64,000 nucleotides of DNA from Tricholoma matsutake (GCA_026075535.2 AP026544.2:4216001-4280000), one strand, 5' to 3'. Counted from the stretch's first letter, positions 45,457-57,304 are shown. Notes: generated by a model not told the origin, from the letters alone. Made by a program: numbers and translations.

Positions 45457-45978
45457 CATGCCATTTAATGTTGATGTACATTTCTGGAACGACATTTAGC
45501 ATGTGTCATGCGTACAATTTTAATAATTCTGTGACTTCAATAGTGCCCTTTAATGGTACTTACTGATGAGTTCACCTTTTGGTCTGTGAGATGCAATTCA
45601 ATGGACTGGACATTGTAGTGTATAGCACACCTCATGAGGAGCTGCCAGTGGGCCTTTTCAGGTAGGCGCCTGTGTGCATGTCTATCTACATTCATGGGGC
45701 GCCGTGATCAGATCATGTGCAGCTCCAGATTATTTGATCCCATCTCATCCAGGCAGTGAAAGCTGTCTCTACTAACCACTCCTCGGATGGCTTGGATTCT
45801 CACTCCATATGAAATCCACTCTATTCATTACGGCGGTACCTTCCATGGAACTGGCACGTAACATCAGTAGTACAAACCACATCAAGCAGTACAGTTCAAT
45901 GTAATTGAAAGTAATACAATTGAATAATATAATCATGCTGTCGCTTTGCTGTCCATACACTGGGAATTTAAGAATCTG
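45457..45978. other. Spacer
   Basis: No gene supported; 3' flank of two convergent genes. Confidence 0.4.
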
Positions 45979-47340
45979 TCAGGTAAGCACTAGTAGTATC
46001 GGAGTCAGGCTTCCGCAGCATGTCAGGATTGCATGGCAAGTAGATCCACATGATTTACTCACAGGTGGGCCATCGCGAACAGCCTTTCTCCACAGATCGA
46101 TGAAGAAATAAAGGGCTTGACCAGTTGTTTCATCGTCTAAGAAATTATATTGAGGAATTGTTAATTCGACATTGGGGCTCAGGCTCCAGGCTTGTAAACC
46201 TGCAGCATATGCATGTAAGGCCAGTAATCGCTTTGATGGCCAAACTGTAGAATCCACAGGAAACTGCAAGGCCTGCCCGTGGAGGTCGCCAAATGTTGCA
46301 TCAAGTTCAGTCCCTCCGATCCCAAGAACTTCATCATCCTGTGCAGCTACCACCTGTAACGACCAAGCCTTGCTGGCCAGACGGACGTCACGGAGCTCTT
46401 CATCAAAAAGGTGAAAAAACATCCTGCCCGTGCTGTCAACTTGGATGCACAGTTTTGCCCAATTAAATGCCCATGCGACTGGCTGGTAGAGCATCAGGCC
46501 ATTACTCACATCATCAATTTCGTTCAATGATGTGAACTGCGGTAGAAATTTCTGCCACCTGTATGGAAAAATATGGGTCACCGCCACATCGGGAAAGGTT
46601 TCTCCAGTGGCCATGTCAAATCGGTTATTCTGATCAAACTGGCCATACTCTCACAGCACAAGATGTTTGAAACGGCGCCGTCCCCCATAGAGACTCTGCG
46701 AAACAGATGTAATATTCTCAAAATTGAGAATGTTCATCATGGTTATAGTCATCAACCAGGCGAGGGCATGATGTGGGGGTGGTGGAAATCGCTCTAAGGC
46801 AGTAAGGTCAGGTACTGGATGGATTCGACAAAAGAAACTCACAATCTTCAGGGGGTAACCAAACTAGAAAATGAATTCTATCTGAATAATCAGGCTGCGC
46901 AGTAAAAATATCAGACAAGGCTGTATCGCACGGGAGACTGTCCAGCTGCTGAGCCCCGGTACGAAGGTCAGTGAGATTGTGCTTTTTTACGTCATCCAGA
47001 TCCCACAATTGCTGCAGTGGCACAATCTCCATAGGAGAATAACAGGCTTCGCCAATAAGCACGCACGCCTTAAGCGCCCTGCATATGTGATCCTGTAACT
47101 CTCGGGGCTTTGCTGCTGCACGAACTTGTATGCCAATTGGGCTGAGAACCTCGACATGCATTGTGTAGTTGATGGGGTAGGTGAAAGGGATCTTACCTTG
47201 AGGGGACATCTGACTATTAAGTACCCGAGTGGCAGTGCTTCAACGTGATGATGACTGTAATGATCATAGTGCAGCCGCTCGGCACTTGCCCAGGTCCAGG
47301 AGCAGTGCAACCCCTTCACAACTCGGAAATTTAAGCTCAT
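45979..47340 (-). pseudogene. HNH-nuclease-like protein, copy A (header-less, TGA break)
   Basis: Minus-strand relative of the gene at 47396. It keeps the second N-terminal module (MHVEVLSPIGIQVRAAAKP, IHFLVWLPPED) and the C-terminal HNH_2-like domain (FDMATGETFPDVAVTHIFPY, NGLMLYQPVAWAFNWAKLCI, ATFGDLHGQALQFPVDSTV). The Crinkler-like first header is not seen. TGA at 46651-46653 interrupts just before EYGQFDQ, where copy B has CGA (48468-48470). It is arranged head to head with copy B about 60 bp away. Nuclease activity is doubtful because the third HNH His position (AWAFNW) is not His. Confidence 0.65.
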
Positions 47341-47395
47341 TCAACCTCCCTCGCCGCTGATAAGTCAGCAGAGTAATTGTCGCACTCACATTCAA

Positions 47396-49172
47396 ATGCC
47401 ACGAATGTTTCGATCAAGATTGAAATCCACCCAGCTTGTTGAACAGGACTGGGAAATTCACTGTATCATCCAGCAAGAATGCCGCACTTTCTCCATCAAA
47501 CTATCAAGACATTATCATATTAGCGAGCTCAAATTGCTTGTTCTTGGGCATGGCTGTCATGGTGTGTTCTGAAACGTCGACAGCAAAGACCTATCCGTGT
47601 ACAAAGTAAGCACCATTTTTCAGTCTGGTAACAATGCCTCAGTGCTTGATCAGGTGGATGTCGACCTGAATAATTTCAATATGGAGTCTCTTGTAGACCT
47701 GGTCAACACACCCAAAGTCAAGGGAGCAGCAGAGCTAGCGGAGTGGAAGAAAGTGTCCACGGTATGGCAAAGTCAGCCGCCGGATGATAGGATCCACCTT
47801 TTTGTAAAGCTGCTGCTTGATGGTGAGCCCAAACCATTGTTGTGACCGGAGCATTGCTTAGAAGCCTTCTTCCTATTTAACTTGTTCTGTTGTTCTCTTT
47901 CTTATGCTCCAGCCCCTCGCCCCCTTGTTGATGATACAAGATATGCAATAAGCATCCTTCCTATCGATGAAGGAAAGATTTGCCCCCGAGTTAGGACTGA
48001 CGTTAGGGCATCAGCAAGAATTGCAGACCTGCAGCATCACATACTCAAGACGCTTGAGGCGGAGATGTTTATCGGCCCTAACCTTGGCTCTCCTTTAGAC
48101 ATTTTGCCAATGCAGAGCATGCCGACTTTAGATGACCTAAGGGAGCAAGATCTCGCTGTTCTTCGCACTGAGGCTCCTTAGCTGAAGGATCTTCTGGTCG
48201 ATGCCGTGTGCGATTTTTTTCATGCGCGTGATTTGGATAAAGTTCATTTTTTAGTCTGGTTGCCTCCAGCAAATGGTGAGCTCTTTGGTTGAATCTATCC
48301 AATGGCTGCCTGACCCTACAGCCTAAGAGCGTTTCCCGCCATCCACACATAATGCCCTTGGCTGGCTGATGATGGTAACTATGATGGGCATACTCGACTT
48401 CAAGAGTGATACATCCATTTTGCACAGTCGAGCTGATGGATTGCTGAGTTTTCAGCATGTTTTGAAGCGAGAGTATGGCCAGTTTGATCAGGATAGCCTG
48501 TTCGACATGGCTACTGGGGAAGCCTTTCCGTGTGAGTGTGTGGTGATGACTCACATTTTCCAGCCCAGGTGGCAGAAATTTCTACCACTGTTCACAGCAT
48601 TGACAAGTATCGATGATGCGCCCAACAGTTTGATGCTCTACAGGCCAGTTGCATGGGCATTTGATCGGGGGAAGCTGTGTATCCAAGTCAACAGTGTGGG
48701 CAGGATGTCATTTCACCTTTTTGATGAGGACCTCTGCGACGTCAACCTGGCCAGTAAAGCTTGTGCGTTACAAACTGTACCTCGACTGGCTGATGAAGCC
48801 GTTGAGGAACTCGATTTAACATTTGGCGACCTCAATGGGCAGGAGGTGCAATTTCCTGCGGGCTCTACATTGCAGCCATCGAAACGATTACTAGCCTTAC
48901 ACGCATATGGTGCATGGTTAAAAGCCTGGAGCCTGTACCCCAATATCGAATTCCCAATTCCTCAACATATTTTCTTGGACGATGAAACGAATGGCGCAAA
49001 TCGGCCTGACCTTGGCTTCTCCATTGAACAATGGATGTTGTCTGTTCATGCCAGCCTGCCTGTGAGTAAATCACGTCAATCTCCATGGGATACAACTCTG
49101 ACATGGCATGGAACCCTGACATGCAACGGAGGCCTACTTCAGGGATATCTACTAGTAGTAGCAAATGCTTAA
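47396..49172 (+). pseudogene. Crinkler-header / HNH-nuclease-like protein, copy B
   Basis: The N-terminal module resembles the ubiquitin-like header of Crinkler (CRN) effectors: IHCIIQQECRTFSIKLSR, VDSKDLSVYKV, then IHLFVKL. A second similar module follows (RIADLQHHILKTLEAEM, VHFLVWLPPAN), then an intact 267-residue HNH_2-like domain frame (48369-49172: FDMATGEAFPCECVVMTHIF, NSLMLYRPVAWAFDRGKLCI, LTFGDLNGQEVQFPAG). Breaks relative to copy C are TAG at 48179-48181 where C has CAG, and TGA at about 47844 where C has CGA (the latter may be intronic). CRN-type proteins are nuclear-acting effectors or conflict toxins in several eukaryotes; the role here is inferred. Confidence 0.65.
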
Positions 49173-49843
49173 CAGTTGCCTGATAAATTATTATATCCGC
49201 AGCATTATGATCAATCCCTACCTCTACATAAATCCTTCTACCCATTTTTTTGACTGTATAAGCCCGGCAATACATGGTACCCTGTTTCGTACTCCCCTCA
49301 CTTCCCCCTGTATCCCCTCTTCTCTTCTCATGTAGAGACATACGCAGTCACTTGTATATGAATACATAGTCCTCACATGAGGCACAGGCACCTCTTCATG
49401 AGGCTCTTATCGGAGTCGAGGGAGAGACTCGGAGCTTGTTATAGAAAATACTGATTATTAACAACATAGTATGTAGTACAATACTACATACATAAATGTT
49501 ATTTACAAAAAAAAGCAAATGAGAAGGGTGAGAAATGAGTAGATAGCATACTCATCATCAGGGATAACGAGCACAACGAAGCTCAAGTTGACCGAAGCTG
49601 TGTCACATGGCGCATGTTCAACCAACTTGAACTTCAAAATGTAATGATCAACTACTACTTAGTAGTACCAGTAGCCTGAGGTATTGAATTTGACATTGTT
49701 GATCCGGCGGGCTGGTCCACTCCGACTCGGGGCAACCGTGACACTGGCACTGGCACTGGGCCGCCCGAAGAGCCTGAGTCACTTGGCAACTGCCATTCAA
49801 GTTTCTTGTGTGACCTAGTAGCACTCATCTTCTCTGTGCTCCC
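49173..49843. other. Spacer
   Basis: No gene supported. Short AT-rich and CTACTAGTAG-type segments only. Confidence 0.35.
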
Positions 49844-50110
49844 CTGCAGGTCTGACTTTTCGTCACCTGCGTTGAGTTTGACTTGTTGTCACTCAATTTT
49901 ACGTTTGCATCGCCTTCAAGCAGTAGGTTGAGCATTCCTTCAGCCTGCTGGTGGTATCAGCAGCTCGCCCAAAAGCCCTTGGCAGGAACTTCAAGCGTCA
50001 GACTCTGTCCCCTTGAAGTGAGAACCCCTTTGCATAAGCTATGAGCTACACAATGCCCATCCTTTACTCGTGCCCGGGAAATCTGCGCAAGCAATGTGTA
50101 GCGGTAGGGT
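49844..50110 (+). promoter_or_regulatory. Leader module copy 5 (plus orientation)
   Basis: The box pair at 49844-49895 is followed by a conserved leader (CCCTTGGCAGGAACTTCAAG, ACTCGTGCCCGGGAAATCTG) paralogous to 54638-54910 and to the reverse strand of 22560-22800. It lies about 0.7 kb before copy C of the CRN/HNH genes. Confidence 0.6.
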
Positions 50111-50760
50111 GGGCTAATCATTTCATAGGGGAGCAGCTTAGTGAATGGGTCCACAAGGCGCTAAAACTCTCTGTTCATCCATTTCCATCATTGTCACACT
50201 TCTATCGTCACACTTCTATCTAACCACTCCTCATCAAAGCACCCAATCCACACTGCCCTAACCACACAATACCTGCTGGGTTGGATCTGTCTTGACATGA
50301 TTTTGGAAGTCGTCCAGAAGAGGACAAAGGTGTTCTTCTAGACTATGGTCACTTACGTCGCTCAGATTGTTCTGGCTCTTCAAGTTAGGATGCACAGTCG
50401 CCAGGCGGGGCTTTTTTTCAGCCTGGCTTTTCATCTCGCATTGGCCATGTTCAAGTTCTTCAAGCTAGGATTTAAGTGAGGCGTTAGTACGGCGGGCGCT
50501 TATTAGACCGTGCCCACGGCCGGGTTTATGTTTGTTGGGTTCATGCCAGCATTAGCTTCATCTTCACCCTCTTGAGTCGTTACTGACGATCAATCGAGAT
50601 GATCAATCAAGACGATCAATCAAAAAAAGGCAGCATCGTTTCCGGCATACTTCAAGGCCCCAAGCCATCAAACGCCTGCCCAGGTATCATGCAGATATGA
50701 TGCATCATTGAAAGGGAAATTAGGACGTTTTCCATTGAGGCAGAGGGCAGCGAGAAGATT
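50111..50760. other. 5' flank of CRN/HNH copy C
   Basis: No separate gene seen. It contains a short GATCAATCAA repeat (about 50588-50625). Confidence 0.4.
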
Positions 50761-50789
50761 GACAGTCTGAAATCAAGAATTCAAATACA

Positions 50790-52288
50790 CGCCCATCATG
50801 GCGCTCTGCAACACATCGACAGCAAAGACCTATCTGTGTACAAAGTAAGCGCCATTTTTCAGTCCGGTAACAATACCTCAATGAATGTGCTTGATCAGGT
50901 GGATGTCGACCTGAATAATTTCAATATGGAGTCTCTTGTAGACCTGGTCAACACACCCGAAGTCAAGGGAGCAGCAGAGCTAGCGGAGTGGAAGAATGTG
51001 TCCACGGTATGGCAGAGTCAGCTGCCGGATGATAGGATCCACCTTTTTGTAAAGCTGCCGCTTGATGGTGAGCCCAAACCATTGTTGCGACCGGAACATT
51101 GCTTAGAAGCCTTAACTTGCTCCGTTGTTCTCTTTCTTATGCTCCAGCCCCTTGCCCCCTTGTCGATGATACAACAAGATACGCAATAAGCATCCTTCCT
51201 ATCAATGAAGGAAAGATTTGCCCCCGAGTTAGGACCGACGTTAGGGCATCAGCAAGAATTGCAGACCTGCAGCATCACATACTCAAGACGCTTGAGGCGG
51301 AGATGTTTATCGGCCCTAACCTTGGCTCTCCTTTAGACATTTTGCCAATGCAGAGCATGCCGACTTTAGATGACCTAAGGGAGCAAGATCTCGCTGTTCT
51401 TCGCACTGAGGCTCCTCAGCCGAAGGATCTTCCGGTCGATGCCGTGTGCGATTTTTTTCGTGCGCATGATTTGGATAAAGTTCATTTTTTAGTCTGGTTG
51501 CCTCCAGCAAATGGTGAGCTCTTTGGTTGAATCTATCCAATGCCTGCCTCCCTGACCTTGCTGCGTAAGAGCGGTTTTTGTGGCAGGCGCAACCCTTCCC
51601 ATGGCTGACGTCAATGCACTTTTTAGTTGCATTAGGCTTCGAGAACGTGACAAAGGGTTCCCAAGGCAGCCAAGGGTGATCACCTAATTTTAAGGATGAC
51701 GTAAAGCTATTCTATGGCCTCCATAAACACGGTGACCTGTTTGACATGGCCACCGGTCAAACACTTTGTCATGGTAGCGTTATTGGTGCCCATATTTTTC
51801 AATGGCGTTGGCAGAGCAGTCTCCCCCTTCTTACATCGTTCACCAACATTGATCACGTCCGCAACGCACTGCTTCTCTATAAACCAGTCGAGGATGCCTT
51901 TGACAGGGCACGGCTGTGTGTAGAAGTCAACGGTGAGAGCCTCTGGTTTTGACTTCTTGATGAGGCGTACCAGATGGTGCGGCTTTCTGACAGGGCCGCC
52001 GAGTTGCGAACAAAGGGAAACCCCAATGCCGGGATGATGACTCAGGCAGAGATGGCGATGACAGCAACATTTGGCGATCTCGATGGGAGGGAGCTCTTCT
52101 TCCCTCAAGGATGCACCAATAGGCCATCAAAATGTCTACTAGTGCTGCATGCCCGTGCTTCACTTCTATTTGCAAAAGTAAATTATTTGGTACCTGAGGC
52201 CTGCATTCTTCGCCTGGACCGAGAGATGAGTGTCTCGAGTGATCCGATAACCAGTGATGCCCTCCAAAAATTATCTTTGTCTTGGTAA
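50790..52288 (+). pseudogene. Crinkler-header / HNH-nuclease-like protein, copy C
   Basis: The first header (IDSKDLSVYKV ... RIHLFVKLPLDGEPKP) and the second module are nearly identical to copy B across about 720 bp (50820-51540). The HNH-like part (51690-52288) is more diverged: DLFDMATGQTLCHGSVIGAH, RNALLLYKPVEDAFDRARLC, ATFGDLDGRELFFPQGC. TGA at 51950-51952 interrupts at WF-LLDEAY, where CGA would give the usual Arg. Headers without this stop look intact. Same family note as copy B. Confidence 0.65.
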
Positions 52289-52838
52289 GTTTTTCCGCTT
52301 TTGCTCCCAGCTTCTACACTAATGCTATAAGGCCCAAAAGACTTGCAATATTATCTGCTGGTTGCTCATTCCGGCTGCTACGAGGGCAGCGCTTTCGTTG
52401 CCATCCACAGGCTCAATTCCTGATACTGCTTTATGTGACGCACACATATACAGATGGATGTGAGCTGTGAAGATAGCGCCTGATCAAGCAGTAGCTAGAT
52501 GGTCCTGCGCAGCTCGCCTCCCTGCCACTGCGCTAATTCCTTTTGGCAATCGAGCCCTCTGCATGGAAGGCCTCGACGGGCACATTTGAAGTAATAATTG
52601 GATTGAGCTTGCGTATTTCAAAAATACAGAGGGTATATTGTTTTAAAAGAATGTAGACGTGACTAGCTAGTAACCTTCAAAGCTATGGATGGCTATGATG
52701 GCTATGAAGGCATGCATTGAAAGGAAAAAAATCAAGAAGTCTTTTAGTACCGCTTTCATGGGCATGGGTGTGGTAGAGGGATCAAAATGAAGAAGGCTAT
52801 AGCAATGGCATGCATGGCATATTTTGTCTCCTGCTCAG
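52289..52838. other. Spacer
   Basis: No gene supported. Confidence 0.35.
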
Positions 52839-53985
52839 CTACTCCTGGTCGGTTAAGTCCAACTCATCTGCCATGTGCGGGTCACAGTGATGGCTATGGA
52901 ACATGAGGTGCATGGTGATGAGCACACATGCATCGCACTTGACAAACAAGCCCCAGAATTCATCTTTGGTTAACCCAGGCCCATCCATGCAGTCCAACTT
53001 AACGAACTTTCTCCAATCAGTTCGGCCACTCAAATCCCTTCCATTAAATTTGGGGGTGGAGGCAGGTGGGCTCATCAAGTCTACCCTCAAAGATCATGAT
53101 TAGGCCCGCGCACTAATGAAAGCTTCACATACATGCAATGGCGTATGTCCTTTTCAAACGCCTTCCGGATTGGATCATCTCATGTTTGCTATGGTGGCAA
53201 ACGGGTGCAGGGTAGGGCGTGCCGATGTCTTGAATCCAGGCTTGTAGTAAGCATCTAGCCATCGCATGTTGGAAAAGTCAGCAACTAACCGCGTAATAAA
53301 TATTCCATTGCAGGAACCCCACGCATCGGATATATTCTCTCTAATGGCACTGGATGGCAGTCCAGATTGAGTGCTTGCGTGCTAAAGGAAATTGAGACTA
53401 ACCCAAAAACCCACACTGACCCGTAGCACATTCAGCAACGTATTCTCCCTGGTAACAACCGATTATTGTTAGTTATATCGCTGCTTCGGTAAATGCTCGC
53501 TCTTGGCTGAGTGGCTCCAACAGTGGACACAAGCACCCAGGCCCAAGGTACTGATGGGTAGCCTGGTAGCGATGCAACTCCGATGGCGGCATGCGCACGC
53601 CCCCGCTGACTGGCCTGTGGCAACTTGAATGTGTCATCGATGCACTGCAGAAGCAATGGTGGTATACCAGTAATGTGGGACCAAATCCATCACGGCTGGG
53701 TCAAAGGACGTGACATAGTGACTGTTGTAGACGACGTATAGCATCTTTTGGCGGTAAGTTGGGAATGAGACGGCTGTCAGAGGCTGAGGGTTTCTGAGCA
53801 TGTTGGCAATATGCGGCTTGAGGACAAACTTGAATTTCTACTATGAGATCTGCATTTAATTCCTGTGTGTCCAATCGGTACATGGTGCACTGCCCCCAGT
53901 GTTCTACAACGAGAACCCCGAGTCTGCCGCATCTGAAAGAGCTTGAAAATAAAGTAAAATGAGCCAAGAGACTCAATCCCATCAT
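52839..53985 (-). pseudogene. Cysteine-tailed family, copy 1 (frameshifted)
   Basis: An unrecognised Agaricomycete-type family. The C-terminal exon (52839-53090) reads DWRKFVKLDCMDGPGLTKDE, FVKCDACVLITMH and SHHC. The upstream part (53430-53985) can be aligned to copy 2 only with frame changes; for example, a two-base insertion near 53440 disrupts the segment matching GEYVAECA. Likely dead. It lies between CRN/HNH copy C and a leader module. Confidence 0.5.
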
Positions 53986-54637
53986 GGACTCAGGCTCCTA
54001 CTAGTAGAAAGACCAAACATAAACCAAATAAACAAAACTTGGCATTCAGGGATCTCGGTGATCTCGAACATGCATCAGCAATCATCGATATCATCAGCCA
54101 AACATCAGCGCTACCATTGTCGCTTGTTGTCACGAGTGATGAGCACAAGGCCCATACCCTCCTGTTCAAGTTTTACTAATTCATTTCCCTTTTTTTTCTT
54201 TTTGAATACATAAATATAGGGTATTAATACACTGTTATTCTGCTTTTCTGGCTAGTAATGACTAAGTTAAGTAGTGCATTTCTTACCATGAACTTGAAGA
54301 GAGGGGGGGTTTTGCCAGTGCACTGAGTTTGGGGGAAGTTTTGTTTATTTGGTTTATGTTTGGTCTCATTTGGTCTGATAAGATATGATTGTGGCCATGG
54401 GATTGAGCCCCATACTAGAGCGGTTTGAGCGAATGGTTTTAGGAGCCTGAGTGGACTCGGCGGAGTCTTCAAACTTCAAGATGTTCGAGTCGGACTTGGA
54501 CATTGTTGGGACATGTTTACACCTTTACATAATTTTGAACAAGTCACGGGAACTTGAAGTTCAAGTTGAAGTGGCAGTGCTTCAAGTTGAACAAAATTTC
54601 TGTCCCCCTCTTGCACTACTGCTCTTACTTCCTGGCC
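53986..54637. other. Spacer
   Basis: No gene supported. Confidence 0.35.
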
Positions 54638-54910
54638 CTGCAGGTATGACTTTCTGTCACCTGCCTGGTTGTGTTTGACTTTTCATCATGCAACCCTACA
54701 TTTGGGTTACCTCTGGCCCTTGAACCTGTCTGCTCGCTCACCCTAGAGTCCTTGACAGGAATTTCCATTCTTCCAAGTGTCAGATTTCCCCTTGAGGTGA
54801 GATCCCCCCCTTTACCTACCATATCAGCTACGCAATGTCCATCCATTACTCGTGCCTGGGAAATCGGCACAAGCAGCACATAGCTGCAGGGTGGCAGCCA
54901 ATAAAAGATC
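54638..54910 (+). promoter_or_regulatory. Leader module copy 6 (plus orientation)
   Basis: The box pair at 54638-54692 plus the conserved leader seen at 49844-50110. Parts of the leader (AATGCCCGCCCTTTACTC, GGGAAATTGGCGCAAG) recur at about 55157 and 55446. Confidence 0.6.
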
Positions 54911-54949
54911 GAGAACTGACGCATTTTCTACTCTAGTTCATCTCGAAGC

Positions 54950-55530
54950 CCATTCACCTACGCAAAGGTGTTGATCGTGCATATATCCGACACGGTTGGC
55001 TGAAGTACTTTGTTCCAGGGGTGCTGGCCAGGCAGCTTGGCGGACACGCCTCCACGTATGTGCTGGTGTTGGCTTGGTTTCGTGGTGGTGATAAGCTTCT
55101 CAACGCGTCTGATGGCACCTCAAGGTGGGTGCCTCCTTTCTTACCCTGCCCTGTCAGGTATGCAATGCCCGCCCTTTACTCAAGCCTGGGAAATTGGCGC
55201 AAGTGACGTGTAGCTGTGCAGCAGCAGGCAATCAGCGATCGAGAGCCAACGCGCTTTTTTATTTTAGCTCATCCCGAAGCCCATTCACCTAGGCAAAGCT
55301 GTTAATGGTTCCTATATCTGAAGCAGCATTTGGCGTTCGGGGTATGCGCCAGTCTTGGCATGGTGTAGTGGCGATGGCAGGCTTCCCAATGCCTCGGATG
55401 GCAGCCCAAGGTGTGGTCCTCCCTTCTTACCCCGCCCTGTCCCATATGCAAAGCCCGCCCTTTACTCGAGCCCAGGAAATTGGCGCATGCGATGCGTATC
55501 TGTACGGCCGGCAGCCCATTTGTGCCTCCT
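54950..55530 (+). repeat. Tandem duplication of a ~300 bp leader-like segment
   Basis: Two successive units share CGAAGCCCATTCACCTA..CAAAG (54940s and 55270s) and the TTTACTC..GGAAATTGGCGCA block. The plus strand is open in short stretches, but no gene is supported. Confidence 0.55.
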
Positions 55531-56317
55531 CTTGCACGCTGTCTTTTTTTACTTGGGGCACTATGCAGCTACCCCTATAATTCATTGCCCCTTAATATAT
55601 GAGGTGCTGTCGCAAGCGCCAGCATAAGCCTTGCTTACAGATATTAAAAAGCCATCATAGGGACTGAAAATGTGACACCCAGTATGCCGCTCGTCATCAA
55701 CCCTTGGTTGACTCCTTGCGGCATGGACTGGATCAGCCCCTGCGTAAAATTTTAATAGGAGTGTTTGTGCATGTTGAAACATGCATGAAACAATCATTGT
55801 CGGGTGCAGAGACCTTGCAAGCAAGGTAATATGTCATTCCAATGCATCAGGCCTGCTCGTCCCCCAGTGCCCCACTTGGTCCCCACGGATTCTAAATAAT
55901 TCATCAGTTGCTTTGTCCGTCCCCACAGTCAAAGCCCAGATATGGCATTAGTTATAGTTGAAAACTAGCATTGATAAATTTATTATATCTAGCTTTTGAC
56001 GCATGCTCATTGTGATGCATGCTAGGAAGTAAGGCGCGCTTCTTGTTCGCTTAAGCATTATTTTACCCTTATTCTAGGCCACGAGGAATAAAGCCCTAAG
56101 ACTTTTGTGGGGTGCGTGTTCATAATTTTCTGCTTTCTTGCATTGATGGGCTCCTGAGATGCCTATTCTCAGGATCATCCCCATGGCACTGATGGGGTAA
56201 ATGTTTTATGAGGGCAGGGCCAAGCAACAGAGCTGTTTCGAAATCTAGAAGGGTATATATACAAAGTGATTGAAATGAAAAGTCTAAATGACGGTTGGTT
56301 TATCCATTCCGCCTTCC
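55531..56317. other. Spacer
   Basis: No gene supported. Confidence 0.35.
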
Positions 56318-57304
56318 TTACTCTTGCTCAGTTAGCTCTGAATCATCCTCCGACTCATCATCCCTCGGCAGGCTGCAGTGGTGGCTACAGAATGCCTGGT
56401 GCATCGTGATGAGCAAGCACACCTCGCACTTGGCAAACGGGCCGAAGAATTCAACTTCCATTAGCCCAGGCCTATCCATGGATCCAAGCTTCGAGAATTT
56501 GCGCCAGTCAGTTTCATAGCCAAGATCCACGTGCTCAGCGGAATGGGGCACTTCAGTTAAGTCTACACCTAGGCTTAGCTCGAATGTTTCGGGGCTGCTC
56601 TTCACTTACCTGCTTCCGCATAGGTCCGCTTCAACGGCCTTGGGATGCACTCTAATTCCCAGTGATGTAGGACTTGGGGAGGGCACAACACGTCACTTTC
56701 TTCATAACATGTGGTAAGCACTTTGAGCTCCCGGGAAACCTCCCAACTTATCTTGAGGTGGAAACGTCCGCACTGGAATGCCATCCACCTGGTATACCCT
56801 CTGCAATGGCACTGGCCTGCTGTGAACACCTGCTGCATTCCTAGGTAAAGACAAAGACTGACCCAGGTATCCGCATTGGCTGTTTGCACATTCGGCAACG
56901 TACTCCCCTGTGTAGCGTCCAAAGACCGGTATGTATATGGCCGCTTCCGTGAAGGCCGGCTCTTCGCTAACCCGTTGAAGCAATGGACACAGGCAGCTGG
57001 GCCCAAGGAATTGGTAATGTTCGCGATAATCACGCAGTGTGCTCGGCACTACGCGCTTCCTTGCATGGACGGGCCTTTATATGGCTATCAGTGGTGCAGC
57101 TGCAAGGTTCCAAGCTATGCACCAGTGCCATTTGGTCAGCTTCAGTGTAGCTGGATCGAGAGACCAGACAACATTTGTCGAGTTGTATACCTTGCTGAGC
57201 AATATCTGCCAGTACGTCGGGACGGTGGTCGCCATCAGCGGCTGTGGGTGCCCAGGCATGAGGAAAGGAACCAGAGCTGGACAAAGGCGAGGAGCGCAAT
57301 TCAA
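56318..57304 (-). CDS. Cysteine-tailed family, copy 2
   Basis: Minus-strand multi-exon frame: a first exon with TVPTYWQILLSKVYNSTNVV and DPATLKLTKWHWCIAW; a middle exon with AIYIPVFGRYTGEYVAECAN, SQCGYLGQSLSLP and WELECIPRPLKRTYAEAG; and a last exon with DWRKFSKLGSMDRPGLMEVE, FAKCEVCLLITMH, SHHC and an acidic end. The paired Cys and His residues at the end may bind zinc. Function unknown. It is divergent from the DUF6698 gene with about 190 bp between them, which hold three TGASTCA sites. The start codon is uncertain; the first in-frame ATG is about 57262. Confidence 0.5.

Noticed and set aside
7408..51952. TGA decoded as an amino acid (alternative code or selenocysteine)
   Set aside because: TGA also serves as the natural end of Gag and other frames here, breaks occur only in accessory genes, and CpG deamination explains them without recoding.
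55010..55602. Short plus-strand open frames with repeated peptide YAMPALYSS
   Set aside because: They arise from the duplicated leader segment; no coding continuity beyond each unit.
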